This document shows, piece after piece, positions 1-13,302 of a DNA stretch of 64,000 nucleotides (the first letter of the stretch is position 1; each line of letters begins with the position of its first letter). The notes under the pieces were generated by a model. It was not told the origin of the DNA, ran no database searches, and saw only the letters and a list, made by a program, of their open reading frames with translations. Source of the DNA: Nephrocerus scutellatus (lineage: Eukaryota > Arthropoda > Insecta > Diptera > Pipunculidae). Both the position numbers and the translations under genes were made by a program. The stretch is taken from positions 1 through 64,000 of the forward strand of contig OX352766.1 of assembly GCA_947095585.1 (NCBI GenBank), read 5' to 3'.

Positions 1-2141
1 CTCGCACGTGTGACGCGTGTGGCACGTGTGACGCGTGTGGCACGTGTGACGCGTGTGGCACGTGTGACGCGTGTACTTGTTTTAAAACTTGCTATGAAGT
101 GGCGCGTGTGGCGCGTGTACTTGTTTTAAAACTTGCTATGAAGTGGCGCGCGTGACGCGTGTGGCACGTGTACTTGTTTTAAAACTTGCTATAAAGTGAT
201 GCGTGTGGTGCGTGTGGCACGTGTGACGCGTGTGGCGAGTGTACTTGTTTTAAAACTTGCAATGAAGTGGCGCTTGTGCCGCGTGTGGCGCGTGTACTCA
301 TTTTAAAACTCGCACGTGTGACGCGTGTGGCACGTGTGACGCGTGTGGCGAGTGTACTTGTTTTAAAACTTGCTATGAAGTGGCGCGTGCGGCGCGTGCG
401 GCGCGTGTGGCGCGTGCGGCGCGTGCGGCGCGTGTGACGCGTGTACTTGGTTTAAAACTTGCTATGAAGTGGTGCGTGTGACGCGTGTGGCACGTGTGGC
501 GCGTGTGGCACATGTACTTGCTATTTATTTATTTACTATGAAGTGGCGCGTGTGACGCGTGTGGCGCGTGTACTTGTTTTAAAACTTGCACGTGTGACGC
601 GTGTGGCACGTGTGACTTGTTTTAAAACTTGCTATGAAGTGGCGCGTGTGACGCGTGTTCTTGTTTTAAAACTTGCTATGAAGTGGTGCGTGTGGCACGT
701 GTGACGCGTATGGCGAGTGTACTTGTTTTAAAACTTGCAATGAAGTGGCGCGTGTGACGCGTGTGGCGCGTGTACTCATTTTTAAACTCGCACGTGTGAC
801 GCGTGTGGCACGTGTGACGCGTGTGGCACGTGTGACGCGTGTACTTGTTTTAAAACTTGCTATGAAGTGGCGCGTGTGGCGCGTGTACTTGTTTTAAAAC
901 TTGCTATAAAGTGGCGTGTATGGCACGTGTGGCACGTGCGGCGCGTGTGGCGCGTGCGGCGCGTGCGGCGCGTGTGGCGCGTGTGACGCGTGTACTTGGT
1001 TTAAAACTTGCTATGAAGTGGTGCGTGTGACGCGTGTGGCACGTGTGGCGCGTGTGGCACATGTACATGCTATTTATTTATTTACTATAAAGTGGCGCGT
1101 GTGACGCGTGTGGCGCGTGTACTTGTTTTAAAACTTGCACGTGTGACGCGTGTGGCACGTGTGACTTGTTTTAAAACTTGCTATGAAGTGGCGCGTGTGA
1201 CGCGTGTTCTTGTTTTAAAACTTGCTATGAAGTGGTGCGTGTGGCACGTGTGACGCGTATGGCGAGTGTACTTGTTTTAAAACTTGCAATGAAGTGGCGC
1301 GTGTGACGCGTGTGGCGCGTGTACTCATTTTAAAACTCGCACGTGTGACGCGTGTGGCACGTGTGACGCGTGTGGCACGTGTGACGCGTGTACTTGTTTT
1401 AAAACTTGCTATGAAGTGGCGCGTGTGGCGCGTGTACTTGTTTTAAAACTTGCTATAAAGTGGCGCGTATGGCACGTGTGGCACGAGTGACGCGTGTACT
1501 TGTTTTAAAACTTGCTATGTAGGACGCGTGTGCTGCATGTGGCGCGTGTGACGCGTGTACTTGGTTTAAAACTTGCTATGAAGTGGCGCGCGTGACGCGT
1601 GTGGCACATGTACTTGTTTTAAAACTTGCTATAAAGTGATGCGTGTGGTGCGTGTGGCACGTGTGACGCGTGTGGCGAGTGTACTTGTTTTAAAACTTGC
1701 AATGAAGTGGCGCTTGTGCCGCGTGTGGCGCGTGTACTCATTTTAAAACTCGCACGTGTGACGCGTGTGGCACGTGTGACGCGTGTGGCGAGTGTACTTG
1801 TTTTAAAACTTGCTATGAAGTGGCGCGTGTGGCGCGTGTGGCGCGTGTGGCGCGTGCGGCGCGTGTGGCGCGTGCGGCGCGTGTGGCGCGTGTGACGCGT
1901 GTACTTGGTTTAAAACTTGCTATGAAGTGGTGCGTGTGACGCGTGTGGTACGTGTGGCGCGTGTGGCACATGTACTTGCTATTTATTTATTTACTATGAA
2001 GTGGCGCGTGTGACGCGTGTGGCGCGTGTACTTGTTTTAAAACTTGCACGTGTGACGCGTGTGGCACGTGTGACTTGTTTTAAAACTTGCTATGAAGTGG
2101 CGCGTGTGACGCGTGTTCTTGTTTTAAAACTTGCTATGAAG
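1..2141 (+). repeat. Satellite block 1, forward, HOR type A
   Basis: Forward (GTG-strand) modules include TATTTATTTATTTA spacers near 528, 1073 and 1980. A spacer with an altered core, CATTTTTAAACTCG, lies near 776; the same rare variant recurs near 36920, linking this block to forward block 17. The block ends at a strand switch after TTGCTATGAAGT. Confidence 0.9.
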
Positions 2142-3986
2142 TCACACGCGTCACACGTGCCACACGCGTCACACGTGCGAGTTTTAAAATGAGTACACGC
2201 GCCACACGCGTCACACGCGCCACTTCATTGCAAGTTTTAAAACAAGTACACTCGCCATACGCGTCACACGTGCCACACGCACCACTTCATAGCAAGTTTT
2301 AAAACAAGAACACGCGTCACACGCGCCACTTCATAGCAAGTTTTAAAACAAGTCACACGTGCCACACGCGTCACACGTGCAAGTTTTAAAACAAGTACAC
2401 GCGCCACACGCGTCACACGCGCCACTTCATAGTAAATAAATAAATAGCAAGTACATGTGCCACACGAGCCACACGTGCCACACGCGTCACACGCACCACT
2501 TCATAGCAAGTTTTAAACCAAGTACACGCGTCACACGCGCCACACGCGCCGCACGCGCCACACGCGCCGCACGCGCCACACGCGCCGCACGCGCCACACG
2601 CGCCACACGCGCCAAACGCGCCACTTCATAGCAAGTTTTAAAACAAGTACACTCGCCACACGCGTCACACGTGCCACACGCGTCACACGTGCGAGTTTTA
2701 AAATGAGTACACGCGCCACACGCGGCACAAGCGCCACTTCATTGCAAGTTTTAAAACAAGTACACTCGCCACACGCGTCACACGTGCCACACGCACTACT
2801 TCATAGCAAGTTTTAAAACAAGTGCACGCGCCACACGCGCCACTTCATAGCAAGTTTTAAAATAAGCACACGCGTCACACGCGTCACACGCGTCACACGC
2901 GCCACACGCGCCACTTCATAGCAAGTTTCAAACAAGCGCACGCGCCACACGCGTCACACGCGTCACACGCGTCACACGCGTCACACGCGCCACTTCATAG
3001 CAAGTTTTAAACCAAGTACACGCGTCACACGCGTCACACGCGACACACGCGCCACACGCGTCACTTCATAGCAAGTTTTAAAACAAGTACACAAGTTTTA
3101 AAACAAGTACACGCGTCACACGTGCAAGTTTTAAAATGAGTACACGCGCCACACGCGTCACATCATTGCAAGTTTTAAAACAAGTACACTCGCCACACGC
3201 GTCACACGTGCCACACGCACCACTTCATAGCAAGTTTTAAAACAAGTGCACGCGCCACACGCGCCACTTCATAGCAAGTTTTAAAATAAGCACACGCGTC
3301 ACACGCGCCACACGCGTCACTTCATAGCAAGTTTCAAACAAGCGCACGCGCCACACGCGTCACACGCGCCACTTCATAGCAAGTTTTAAACAAGTACACT
3401 CGCCACACGCGTCACACGTGCCACACGCACCACTTCATAGCAAGTTTTAAAACAAGTGCACGCGCCACACGCGCCACTTCATAGCAAGTTTTAAAATAAG
3501 CACACGCGTCACACGCGCCACACGCGTCACTTCATAGCAAGTTTCAAACAAGCGCACGCGCCACACGCGTCACACGCGCCACTTCATAGCAAGTTTTAAA
3601 CCAAGTACACGCGTCACACGCGACACACGCGCCACACGCGCCACACGCGTCACTTCATAGCAAGTTTTAAAACAAGCACACGCGCCACACGCGTCACTTC
3701 ATATTAAGTTTTAAAACAAGTACAAGCGCCACACGCGCCACACGCGCCACACGCGCCACACGCGCCACACGCGTCACTTCATAGCAAGTTTTAAAACAAG
3801 TACACTCGTCACTCGTGCCACACGCGCCACATGTGCCACACGCGCCACACGTGCCACATGCAGCACTTGATAGCACGCGTCACTTCAGAGCAAGTTTTAA
3901 AACAAGTACACGCGCCACTTCATAGCAAGTTTTAAAACAATTACACGCGCCACATTTAACACACGCGTCACTACATATCAAGTTGT
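2142..3986 (-). repeat. Satellite block 2, inverted
   Basis: The module orientation flips: 9-mers read CACACGCGC on the plus strand and spacers begin CACTTCAT. The first 600 bp mirror the type A HOR, including AAATAAATAAATA near 2432. Further in is a doubled spacer (ACACAAGTTTTAAAACAAG near 3089), then modules containing CACATTTAACACACG near 3950. It ends at the junction with TCAAGTTGTTGCACTTG, centred near 3987. Confidence 0.88.
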
Positions 3987-4285
3987 TGCACTTGTTTTAA
4001 AACTTGCTATGAAGTGGTGCGAGTGGCACGTGTGACGCGTGTGGCGAGTGTACTTGTTTTAAAACTTGCAATCATGTGGCGCGTGTGACGCGTGTACTTG
4101 GTTTAAAACTTGCTATGAAGTGACGCGTGTGGCGCGTGTGGCGCGTGTGGCGCGTGTACTTGTTTTAAAACTTGCTATCAAGTGCTGCATGTGGCGCGTG
4201 TGCTTGTTTTAAAACTTGCTATGAAGTGGCGCGTGTGACGCGTGTACTTGGTTTAAAACTTGCTATGAAGTGGTGCGTGTGACGC
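3987..4285 (+). repeat. Satellite block 3, forward, short
   Basis: About 300 bp of forward modules lie between two inverted blocks. They carry the spacer variant AATCATGTGG near 4070 and a CTATCAAGTGCTGCATG module near 4176. The block ends in a perfect 20-bp palindrome at 4276-4295. Confidence 0.85.
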
Positions 4286-5336
4286 GCGTCACACGTGCCA
4301 CACGCGTCACACGTGCGAGTTTTAAAATGAGTACACGCGTCACACGCGTCACACGCGACACACGCGCCACACGCGTCACTTCATAGCAAGTTTTAAAACA
4401 AGTACACAAGTTTTAAAACAAGTACACGCGTCACACGTGCAAGTTTTAAAATGAGTACACGCGCCACACGCGTCACATCATTGCAAGTTTTAAAACAAGT
4501 ACACTCGCCACACGCGTCACACGTGCCACACGCACCACTTCATAGCAAGTTTTAAAACAAGTGCACGCGCCACACGCGCCACTTCATAGCAAGTTTTAAA
4601 ATAAGCACACGCGTCACACGCGCCACACGCGTCACTTCATAGCAAGTTTCAAACAAGCGCACGCGCCACACGCGTCACACGCGCCACTTCATAGCAAGTT
4701 TTAAACCAAGTACACGCGTCACACGCAACACACGCGCCACACGCGCCACACGCGTCACTTCATAGCAAGTTTTAAACCAAGTACACGCGTCACACGCGCC
4801 ACATGATTGCAAGTTTTAAAACAAGTACACTCGCCACACGCGTCACACGTGCCACACGCACCACTTCATAGCAAGTTTTAAAACAAGTGCATGCGCCACA
4901 CGCGCCACTTCATAGCAAGTTTCAAACAAGCGCACGCGCCACACGCGTCAGACGCGTCACACGCGCCACTTCATATCAAGTTTTAAACCAAGTACACGCG
5001 TCACACGCGCCACTTCATAGCAAGTTTTAAAACAAGCACACGCGCCACACGCGTCACTTCATATTAAGTTTTAAAACAAGTACAAGCGCCACACGCGCCA
5101 CACGCGCCACACGCGCCACACGCGTCACTTCATAGCAAGTTTTAAAACAAGTACACTCGTCACTCGTGCCACACGCGCCACATGTGCCACACGCGCCACA
5201 CGTGCCACATGCAGCACTTGATAGCACGCGTCACTTCAGAGCAAGTTTTAAAACAAGTACACGCGCCACTTCATAGCAAGTTTTAAAACAATTACACGCG
5301 CCACATTTAACACACGCGTCACTACATATCAAGTTG
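4286..5336 (-). repeat. Satellite block 4, inverted
   Basis: These inverted modules largely repeat the order of block 2. The doubled spacer recurs near 4400 and the CACATTTAACACACG module near 5302. It ends at a second copy of the TCAAGTTGTTGCACTTG junction near 5337. Confidence 0.86.
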
Positions 5337-5517
5337 TTGCACTTGTTTTAAAACTTGCTATGAAGTGGTGCGAGTGGCACGTGTGACGCGTGTGGCGAGT
5401 GTACTTGTTTTAAAACTTGCAATCATGTGGCGCGTGTGACGCGTGTACTTGGTTTAAAACTTGCTATGAAGTGACGCGTGTGGCGCGTGTGGCGCGTGTG
5501 TCGCGTGTGACGCGTGT
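5337..5517 (+). repeat. Satellite block 5, forward, ~180 bp
   Basis: This short forward insert is copied almost exactly at 13120-13302 and 29089-29271. Its right junction, GTGTACTTCATAGCAAG, joins a forward 9-mer run directly to an inverted spacer. Confidence 0.85.
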
Positions 5518-7587
5518 ACTTCATAGCAAGTTTTAAAACAAGTAAACTCGTCACTCGTGCCACACGCGTCACTTCATAGCAAGTTTTAAAACCAGTACAC
5601 GCGCCACACGCGTCACTTCATAGCAAGTTTTAAAACAAGTACACGCGCCACACGCGTCACTTCATAGCAAGTTTTAAACCAAGTACACGCGCCACATTTA
5701 ACACACGCGTCACTTCATAGCAAGTTTCAAACAAGCGCACGCGCCACACGCGCCACACGCGTCACACGCACCACTTCATAGCAAGTTTTAAACCAAGTAC
5801 ACGCGTCACACGCGCCACTTCATAGCAAGTTTTAAAACAAGCACACGCGCCACATGCAGCACTTGATAGCAAGTTTTAAAACAAGTACACGCGCCACACG
5901 CGACACACGCGCCACACGCGTCACTTCATAGCAAGTTTTAAAACAAGTACACGCGCCACTTCATAGCAAGTTTTAAAACAATTACACGCGCCACATTTAA
6001 CACACGCGTCACTACATATCAAGTTTTAAAATGAGTACACGCGCCACACGCGCCACACGCGCCACACGTGTCACTTCATAGCAAGTTTTAAAACAAGTAA
6101 ACTCGTCACTCGTGCCACACGCGTCACTTCATAGCAAGTTTTAAAACCAGTACACGCGCCACACGCGTCACACGCGCCACACGCGTCACTTCATAGCAAG
6201 TTTTAAAACAAGTACACGCGCCACACGCGTCACTTCATAGCAAGTTTTAAACCAAGTACACGCGCCACATTTAACACACGCGTCACTTCATAGCAAGTTT
6301 CAAACAAGCGCACGCGCCACACGCGCCACACGCGTCACACGCACCACTTCATAGCAAGTTTTAAACCAAGTACACGCGTCACACGCGCCACTTCATAGCA
6401 AGTTTTAAAACAAGCACACGCGCCACATGCAGCACGCGTCACTTCATAGCAAGTTTCAAACAAGCGCACGCGCCAAACGCGTCACACGCGTCACACGCGC
6501 CACTTCATAGCAAGTTTTAGAACAAGCACACGCGCCACACGCGCCACATGCAGCACTTGATAGCAAGTTTTAAAACAAGTACACGCGCCACACGCGACAC
6601 ACGCGCCACACGCGTCACTTCATAGCAAGTTTTAAAACAAGTACACGCGCCACATGCAACACACGCGTCACTACATAGCAAGTTTTAAAATGAGTACACG
6701 CGCCACACGCGCCACACGCGTCACTTCATAGCAAGTTTTAAAACAAGTACACGCGCCACACGCGCCACTTCATAGCAAGTTTTAAAACAAGCACACGCGC
6801 CACACGCGCCACATGCAGCACTTGATAGCAAGTTTTAAAACAAGTACACGCGCCACACGCGTCACTTCATAGCAAGTTTTAAAACAAGTACACGCGCCAA
6901 ACGCGACACACGCGCCACTTCATAGCAAGTTTTAAAACAAGCACACGCGCCACACGCGCCACATGCAGCACTTGATAGCAAGTTTTAAAACAAGTACACG
7001 CGCCACACGCGTCACTTCATAGCAAGTTTTAAACCAAGTACACGCGTCACACGCGCCACTTCATTGCAAGTTTTAAAACAAGTACACGCGTCACACGCGC
7101 CACATGCAGCACTTGATAGCAAGTTTTAAAACAAGTACACGCGCCACACGCGTCACTTCATAGCAAGTTTTAAACCAAGTACACGCGTCACTTCATAGCA
7201 AGTTTTAAAACAAGTACACGCGCCACACGCGTCACTTCATATCAAGTTTTAAACCAAGTACACGCGCCACTTCATAGCAAGTTTTAAAACAAGCACGTGC
7301 GCCACACGCGCCACATGCAGCACTTGATAGCAAGTTTTAAAACAAGTACACGCGTCACACGCGCCATACGCGTCACTTCATAGCAAGTTTCAAACAAGCA
7401 CACGCGCCACACGCGTCACACGCACCACTTCATAGCAAGTTTTAAACCAAGTACACGCGCCACACGCGCCACATGCAGCACTTGATAGCAATTTTTAAAA
7501 CAAGTACACGCGCCACACGCGCCACTTGATAGCCAGTTTTAAAAAAGTACACGCGCCACACGCGACACACGCGCCACACGCGTCACT
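5518..7587 (-). repeat. Satellite block 6, inverted, CATGCAGCACTTGATAGC-rich
   Basis: These inverted modules carry many CATGCAGCACTTGATAGC and CAAGTTTCAAACAAGCGC variants that are rare in forward type A blocks. The block is collinear with 29272-31338. It ends GTCACTTGCTATGAAGTGG, where an inverted 9-mer meets a forward spacer. Confidence 0.87.
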
Positions 7588-9264
7588 TGCTATGAAGTGG
7601 TGCGTGCTGCACGTGTGACGCGTGTGGCGAGTTTAAAACTTTCTATGAAGTGGCGCGTGTGGCGCGTGCACTTGTTTTAAAACTTGCTATGAAGTGGTGC
7701 GTGTGGCACGTGTGACGCGTGTGGCGAGTGTTCTTGTTTTAAAACTTGCAATGAAGTGGCGCGTGTGACGCGTATGGCGCGTGTACTCATTTTAAAACTT
7801 GCACGTGTGACGCGTGTACTTGTTTTAAAACTTGCTATGAAGTGGCGCGTGTGGCACGAGTGACGCGTGTACTCATTTTAAAACTTGCTATGAAGTGACG
7901 CGTGTGGCGCGTGTACTTGTTTTAAAACTTGCTATGAAGTGGCGCGTGTGACGCGTGTTCTTGTTTTAAAACTTGCTATAAAGTGGTGCGTGTGGCACGT
8001 GTGACGCGTATGGCGAGTGTACTTGTTTTAAAACTTGCAATGAAGTGGCGCGTGTGACGCGTGTGGCGCGTGTACTCATTTTAAAACTCCCACGTGTGAC
8101 GCGTGTGGCACGTGTGACGCGTGTGGCACGTGTGACGCGTGTGGCACGTGTGACGCGTGTGGCACGTGTGACGCGTGTACTTGTTTTAAAACTTGCTATG
8201 AAGTGGCGCGTGTGGCGCGTGTACTTGTTTTAAAACTTGCTATAAAGTGGCGCGTATGGCACGTGTGGCACGAGTGACGCGTGTACTTGTTTTAAAACTT
8301 GCTATGTAGGACGCGTGTGCTGCATGTGGCGCGTGTGACGCGTGTACTTGGTTTAAAACTTGCTATGAAGTGGCGCGCGTGACGCGTGTTCTTGTTTTAA
8401 AACTTGCTATGAAGTGGTGCGTGTGGCACGTGTGATGCGTATGGCGAGTGTACTTGTTTTAAAACTTGCAATGAAGTGGCGCGTGTGACGCGTGTGGCGC
8501 GTGTACTCATTTTAAAACTCGCACGTGTGACGCGTGTGGCACGTGTGACGCGTGTGGCACGTGTGACGCGTGTACTTGTTTTAAAACTTGCTATGAAGTG
8601 GCGCGTGTGGCGCGTGTACTTGTTTTAAAACTTGCTATAAAGTGGCGCGTATGGCACGTGTGGCACGAGTGACGCGTGTACTTGTTTTAAAACTTGCTAT
8701 GTAGGACGCGTGTGCTGCATGTGGCGCGTGTGACGCGTGTACTTGGTTTAAAACTTGCTATGAAGTGGCGCGCGTGACGCGTGTGGCACGTGTACTTGTT
8801 TTAAAACTTGCTATAAAGTGATGCGTGTGGTGCGTGTGGCACGTGTGACGCGTGTGGCGAGTGTGGCGCGTGTGGCACATGTACTTGCTATTTATTTATT
8901 TACTATGAAGTGGCGCGTGTGACGCGTGTGGCGCGTGTACTTGTTTTAAAACTTGCACGTGTGACGCGTGTGGCACGTGTGACTTGTTTTAAAACTTGCT
9001 ATGAAGTGGCGCGTGTGACGCGTGTTCTTGTTTTAAAACTTGCTATGAAGTGGTGCGTGTGGCACGTGTGACGCGTATGGCGAGTGTACTTGTTTTAAAA
9101 CTTGCAATGAAGTGGCGCGTGTGACGCGTGTGGCGCGTGTACTCATTTTAAAACTCGCACGTGTGACGCGTGTGGCACGTGTGACGCGTGTACTTGTTTT
9201 AAAACTTGCTATGAAGTGACGCGTGTGGCGCGTGTGGCGCGTGTGTCGCGTGTGACGCGTGTAC
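7588..9264 (+). repeat. Satellite block 7, forward, HOR type A
   Basis: This forward block begins with a shortened spacer (GCGAGTTTAAAACTTTC near 7627) shared with the start of block 17 near 31380. It holds about two partial type A HORs and a TATTTATTTATTTA spacer near 8887. It ends at a further copy of the GTGTACTTCATAGCAAG junction near 9264. Confidence 0.87.
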
Positions 9265-12200
9265 TTCATAGCAAGTTTTAAAACAAGTAAACTCGTCACT
9301 CGTGCCACACGCGTCACTTCATAGCAAGTTTTAAAACCAGTACACGCGCCACACGCGTCACTTCATAGCAAGTTTTAAAACAAGTACACGCGCCACACGC
9401 GTCACTTCATAGCAAGTTTTAAACCAAGTACACGCGCCACATTTAACACACGCGTCACTTCATAGCAAGTTTCAAACAAGCGCACGCGCCACACGCGCCA
9501 CACGCGTCACACGCACCACTTCATAGCAAGTTTTAAACCAAGTACACGCGTCACACGCGCCACTTCATAGCAAGTTTTAAAACAAGCACACGCGCCACAT
9601 GCAGCACTTGATAGCAAGTTTTAAAACAAGTACACGCGCCACACGCGACACACGCGCCACACGCGTCACTTCATAGCAAGTTTTAAAACAAGTACACGCG
9701 CCACTTCATAGCAAGTTTTAAAACAATTACACGCGCCACATTTAACACACGCGTCACTACATATCAAGTTTTAAAATGAGTACACGCGCCACACGCGTCA
9801 CTTCATAGCAAGTTTTAAAACAAGTAAACTCGTCACTCGTGCCACACGCGTCACTTCATAGCAAGTTTTAAAACCAGTACACGCGCCACACGCGTCACAC
9901 GCGCCACACGCGTCACTTCATAGCAAGTTTTAAACCAAGTACACGCGCCACATTTAACACACGCGTCACTTCATAGCAAGTTTCAAACACGCGCCACATG
10001 CAGCACTCGATAGCAAGTACACGCGCCACACGCGTCACTTCATAGCAAGTTTTAAAACAAATACACGCGCCAAACGCGCCACACGCGTCACACGTGCCAC
10101 ACGCGTCACACGTGCGAGTTTTAAAATGAGTACACGCGCCACACGCGGCACACGCGCCACTTCATTGCAAGTTTTAAAACAAGTACACTCGCCACACGCG
10201 TCACACGTGCCACACGCACCACTTCATAGCAAGTTTTAAAAAAAGAACACGCGTCACACGCGCCACTTCATAGCAAGTTTTAAACCAAGTACACGCGCCA
10301 CACGCGCCACATGCAGCACGCGTCACTTCATAGCAAGTTTCAAACAAGCGCACGCGCCACACGCGTCACACGCGTCACACGCGCCACTTCATAGCAAGTT
10401 TTAAACCAAGTACACGCGTCACACTTCATAGCAAGTTTTAGAACAAGCACACGCGCCACACGCGCCACATGCAGCACTTGATAGCAAGTTTTAAAACAAG
10501 TACACGCGCCACACGCGACACACGCGCCACACGCGTCACTTCATAGCAAGTTTTAAAACAAGTACACGCGCCACATGCAACACACGCGTCACTACATAGC
10601 AAGTTTTAAAATGAGTACACGCGCCACACGCGCCACACGCGTCACTTCATAGCAAGTTTTAAAACAAGTACACGCGCCACACGCGCCACTTCATAGCAAG
10701 TTTTAAAACAAGCACACGCGCCACACGCGCCACATGCAGCACTTGATAGCAAGTTTTAAAACAAGTACACGCGCCACACGCGTCACTTCATAGCAAGTTT
10801 TAAAACAAGTACACGCGCCAAACGCGACACACGCGCCACACGCGCCACTTCATAGCAAGTTTTAAAACAAGCACACGCGCCACACGCGCCACATGCAGCA
10901 CTTGATAGCAAGTTTTAAAACAAGTACACGCACCACACGCGTCACTTCATAGCAAGTTTTAAAACAAGTACACGCGCCACACGCACCACACGCACCACAC
11001 GCGTCACTTCATAGCAAGTTTTAAAACAAGTGCACTCGTCACTCTTGCCACACGCGCCACACGTGCCACACGCGCCACACGTGCCACACGCACCACTTCA
11101 TAGCAAGTTTTAAAAAAAGAACACGCGTCACACGCGCCACTTCATAGCAAGTTTTAAACCAAGTACACGCGCCACACGCGCCACATGCAGCACGCGTCAC
11201 TTCATAGCAAGTTTCAAACAAGCGCACGCGCCACACGCGTCACACGCGTCACACGCGCCACTTCATAGCAAGTTTTAAACCAAGTACACGCGTCACACTT
11301 CATAGCAAGTTTCAAACAAGCGCACGCGCCACACGTGCCACACGCGCCACACGCGTCACTTCATAGCAAGTTTTAAAACAAGTACACGCGCCACACGCGT
11401 CGCACGCGCCACACGTGCCACACGCGCCACACGCGTCACATCATTGCAAGTTTTAAAACAAGTACACTCGCCACACGCGTCACACGTGCCACACGCACCA
11501 CTTCATAGCAAGTTTTAAAAAAAGAACACGCGTCACACGCGCCACTTCATAGCAAGTTTTAAACCAAGTACACGCGCCACACGCGCCACATGCAGCACGC
11601 GTCACTTCATAGCAAGTTTCAAACAAGCGCACGCGCCACACGCGTCACACGCGTCACACGCGCCACTTCATAGCAAGTTTTAAACCAAGTACACGCCTCA
11701 CACTTCATAGCAAGTTTCAAACAAGCGCACGCGCCACACGTGCCACACGCGCCACACGCGTCACTTCATAGCAAGTTTTAAAACAAGTATACGCGCCACA
11801 CGCGTCGCACGCGCCACACGCGTCACATCATTGCAAGTTTTAAAACAAGTACACTCGCCACACGCGTCACACGTGCCACACGCACTACTTCATAGCAAGT
11901 TTTAAAACAAGTGCACGCGCCACACGCGCCACTTCATAGCAAGTTTTAAAATAAGCACACGCGTCACACGCGTCACACGCGTCACACGCGCCACACGCGC
12001 CACTTCATAGCAAGTTTCAAACAAGCGCACGCGCCACACGCGTCACACGCGTCACACGCGTCACACGCGTCACACGCGCCACTTCATAGCAAGTTTTAAA
12101 CCAAGTACACGCGTCACACGCGTCACACGCGACACACGCGCCACACGCGTCACTTCATAGCAAGTTTTAAAACAAGTACACAAGTTTTAAAACAAGTACA

Positions 12201-13119
12201 CGCGTCACACGTGCAAGTTTTAAAATGAGTACACGCGCCACACGCGTCACATCATTGCAAGTTTTAAAACAAGTACACTCGCCACACGCGTCACACGTGC
12301 CACACGCACCACTTCATAGCAAGTTTTAAAACAAGTGCACGCGCCACACGCGCCACTTCATAGCAAGTTTTAAAATAAGCACACGCGTCACACGCGCCAC
12401 ACGCGTCACTTCATAGCAAGTTTCAAACAAGCGCACGCGCCACACGCGTCACACGCGCCACTTCATAGCAAGTTTTAAACCAAGTACACGCGTCACACGC
12501 GACACACGCGCCACACGCGCCACACGCGCCACACGCGTCACTTCATAGCAAGTTTTAAACCAAGTACACGCGTCACACGCGCCACATGATTGCAAGTTTT
12601 AAAACAAGTACACTCGCCACACGCGTCACACGTGCCACACGCACCACTTCATAGCAAGTTTTAAAACAAGTGCACGCGCCACACGCGCCACTTCATAGCA
12701 AGTTTCAAACAAGCGCACGCGCCACACGCGTCAGACGCGTCACACGCGCCACTTCATATCAAGTTTTAAACCAAGTACACGCGTCACACGCGCCACTTCA
12801 TAGCAAGTTTTAAAACAAGCACACGCGCCACACGCGTCACTTCATATTAAGTTTTAAAACAAGTACAAGCGCCACACGCGCCACACGCGCCACACGCGCC
12901 ACACGCGTCACTTCATAGCAAGTTTTAAAACAAGTACACTCGTCACTCGTGCCACACGCGCCACATGTGCCACACGCGCCACACGTGCCACATGCAGCAC
13001 TTGATAGCACGCGTCACTTCAGAGCAAGTTTTAAAACAAGTACACGCGCCACTTCATAGCAAGTTTTAAAACAATTACACGCGCCACATTTAACACACGC
13101 GTCACTACATATCAAGTTG
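9265..13119 (-). repeat. Satellite block 8, inverted, with ~417-bp local tandem repeats
   Basis: This is a long inverted block. A local segment starting near 11100 (spacer with AAAAAAAGAACACGCG) is repeated about 417 bp later near 11517. The CACACAAGTTTTAAAACAAG doubled spacer recurs near 12178. The block ends at another TCAAGTTGTTGCACTTG junction near 13119. Confidence 0.86.
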
Positions 13120-13302
13120 TTGCACTTGTTTTAAAACTTGCTATGAAGTGGTGCGAGTGGCACGTGTGACGCGTGTGGCGAGTGTACTTGTTTTAAAACT
13201 TGCAATCATGTGGCGCGTGTGACGCGTGTACTTGGTTTAAAACTTGCTATGAAGTGACGCGTGTGGCGCGTGTGGCGCGTGTGTCGCGTGTGACGCGTGT
13301 AC
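13120..13302 (+). repeat. Satellite block 9, forward, ~180 bp
   Basis: Near-identical copy of the short forward insert at 5337-5517, with the same left and right junctions. Confidence 0.85.
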
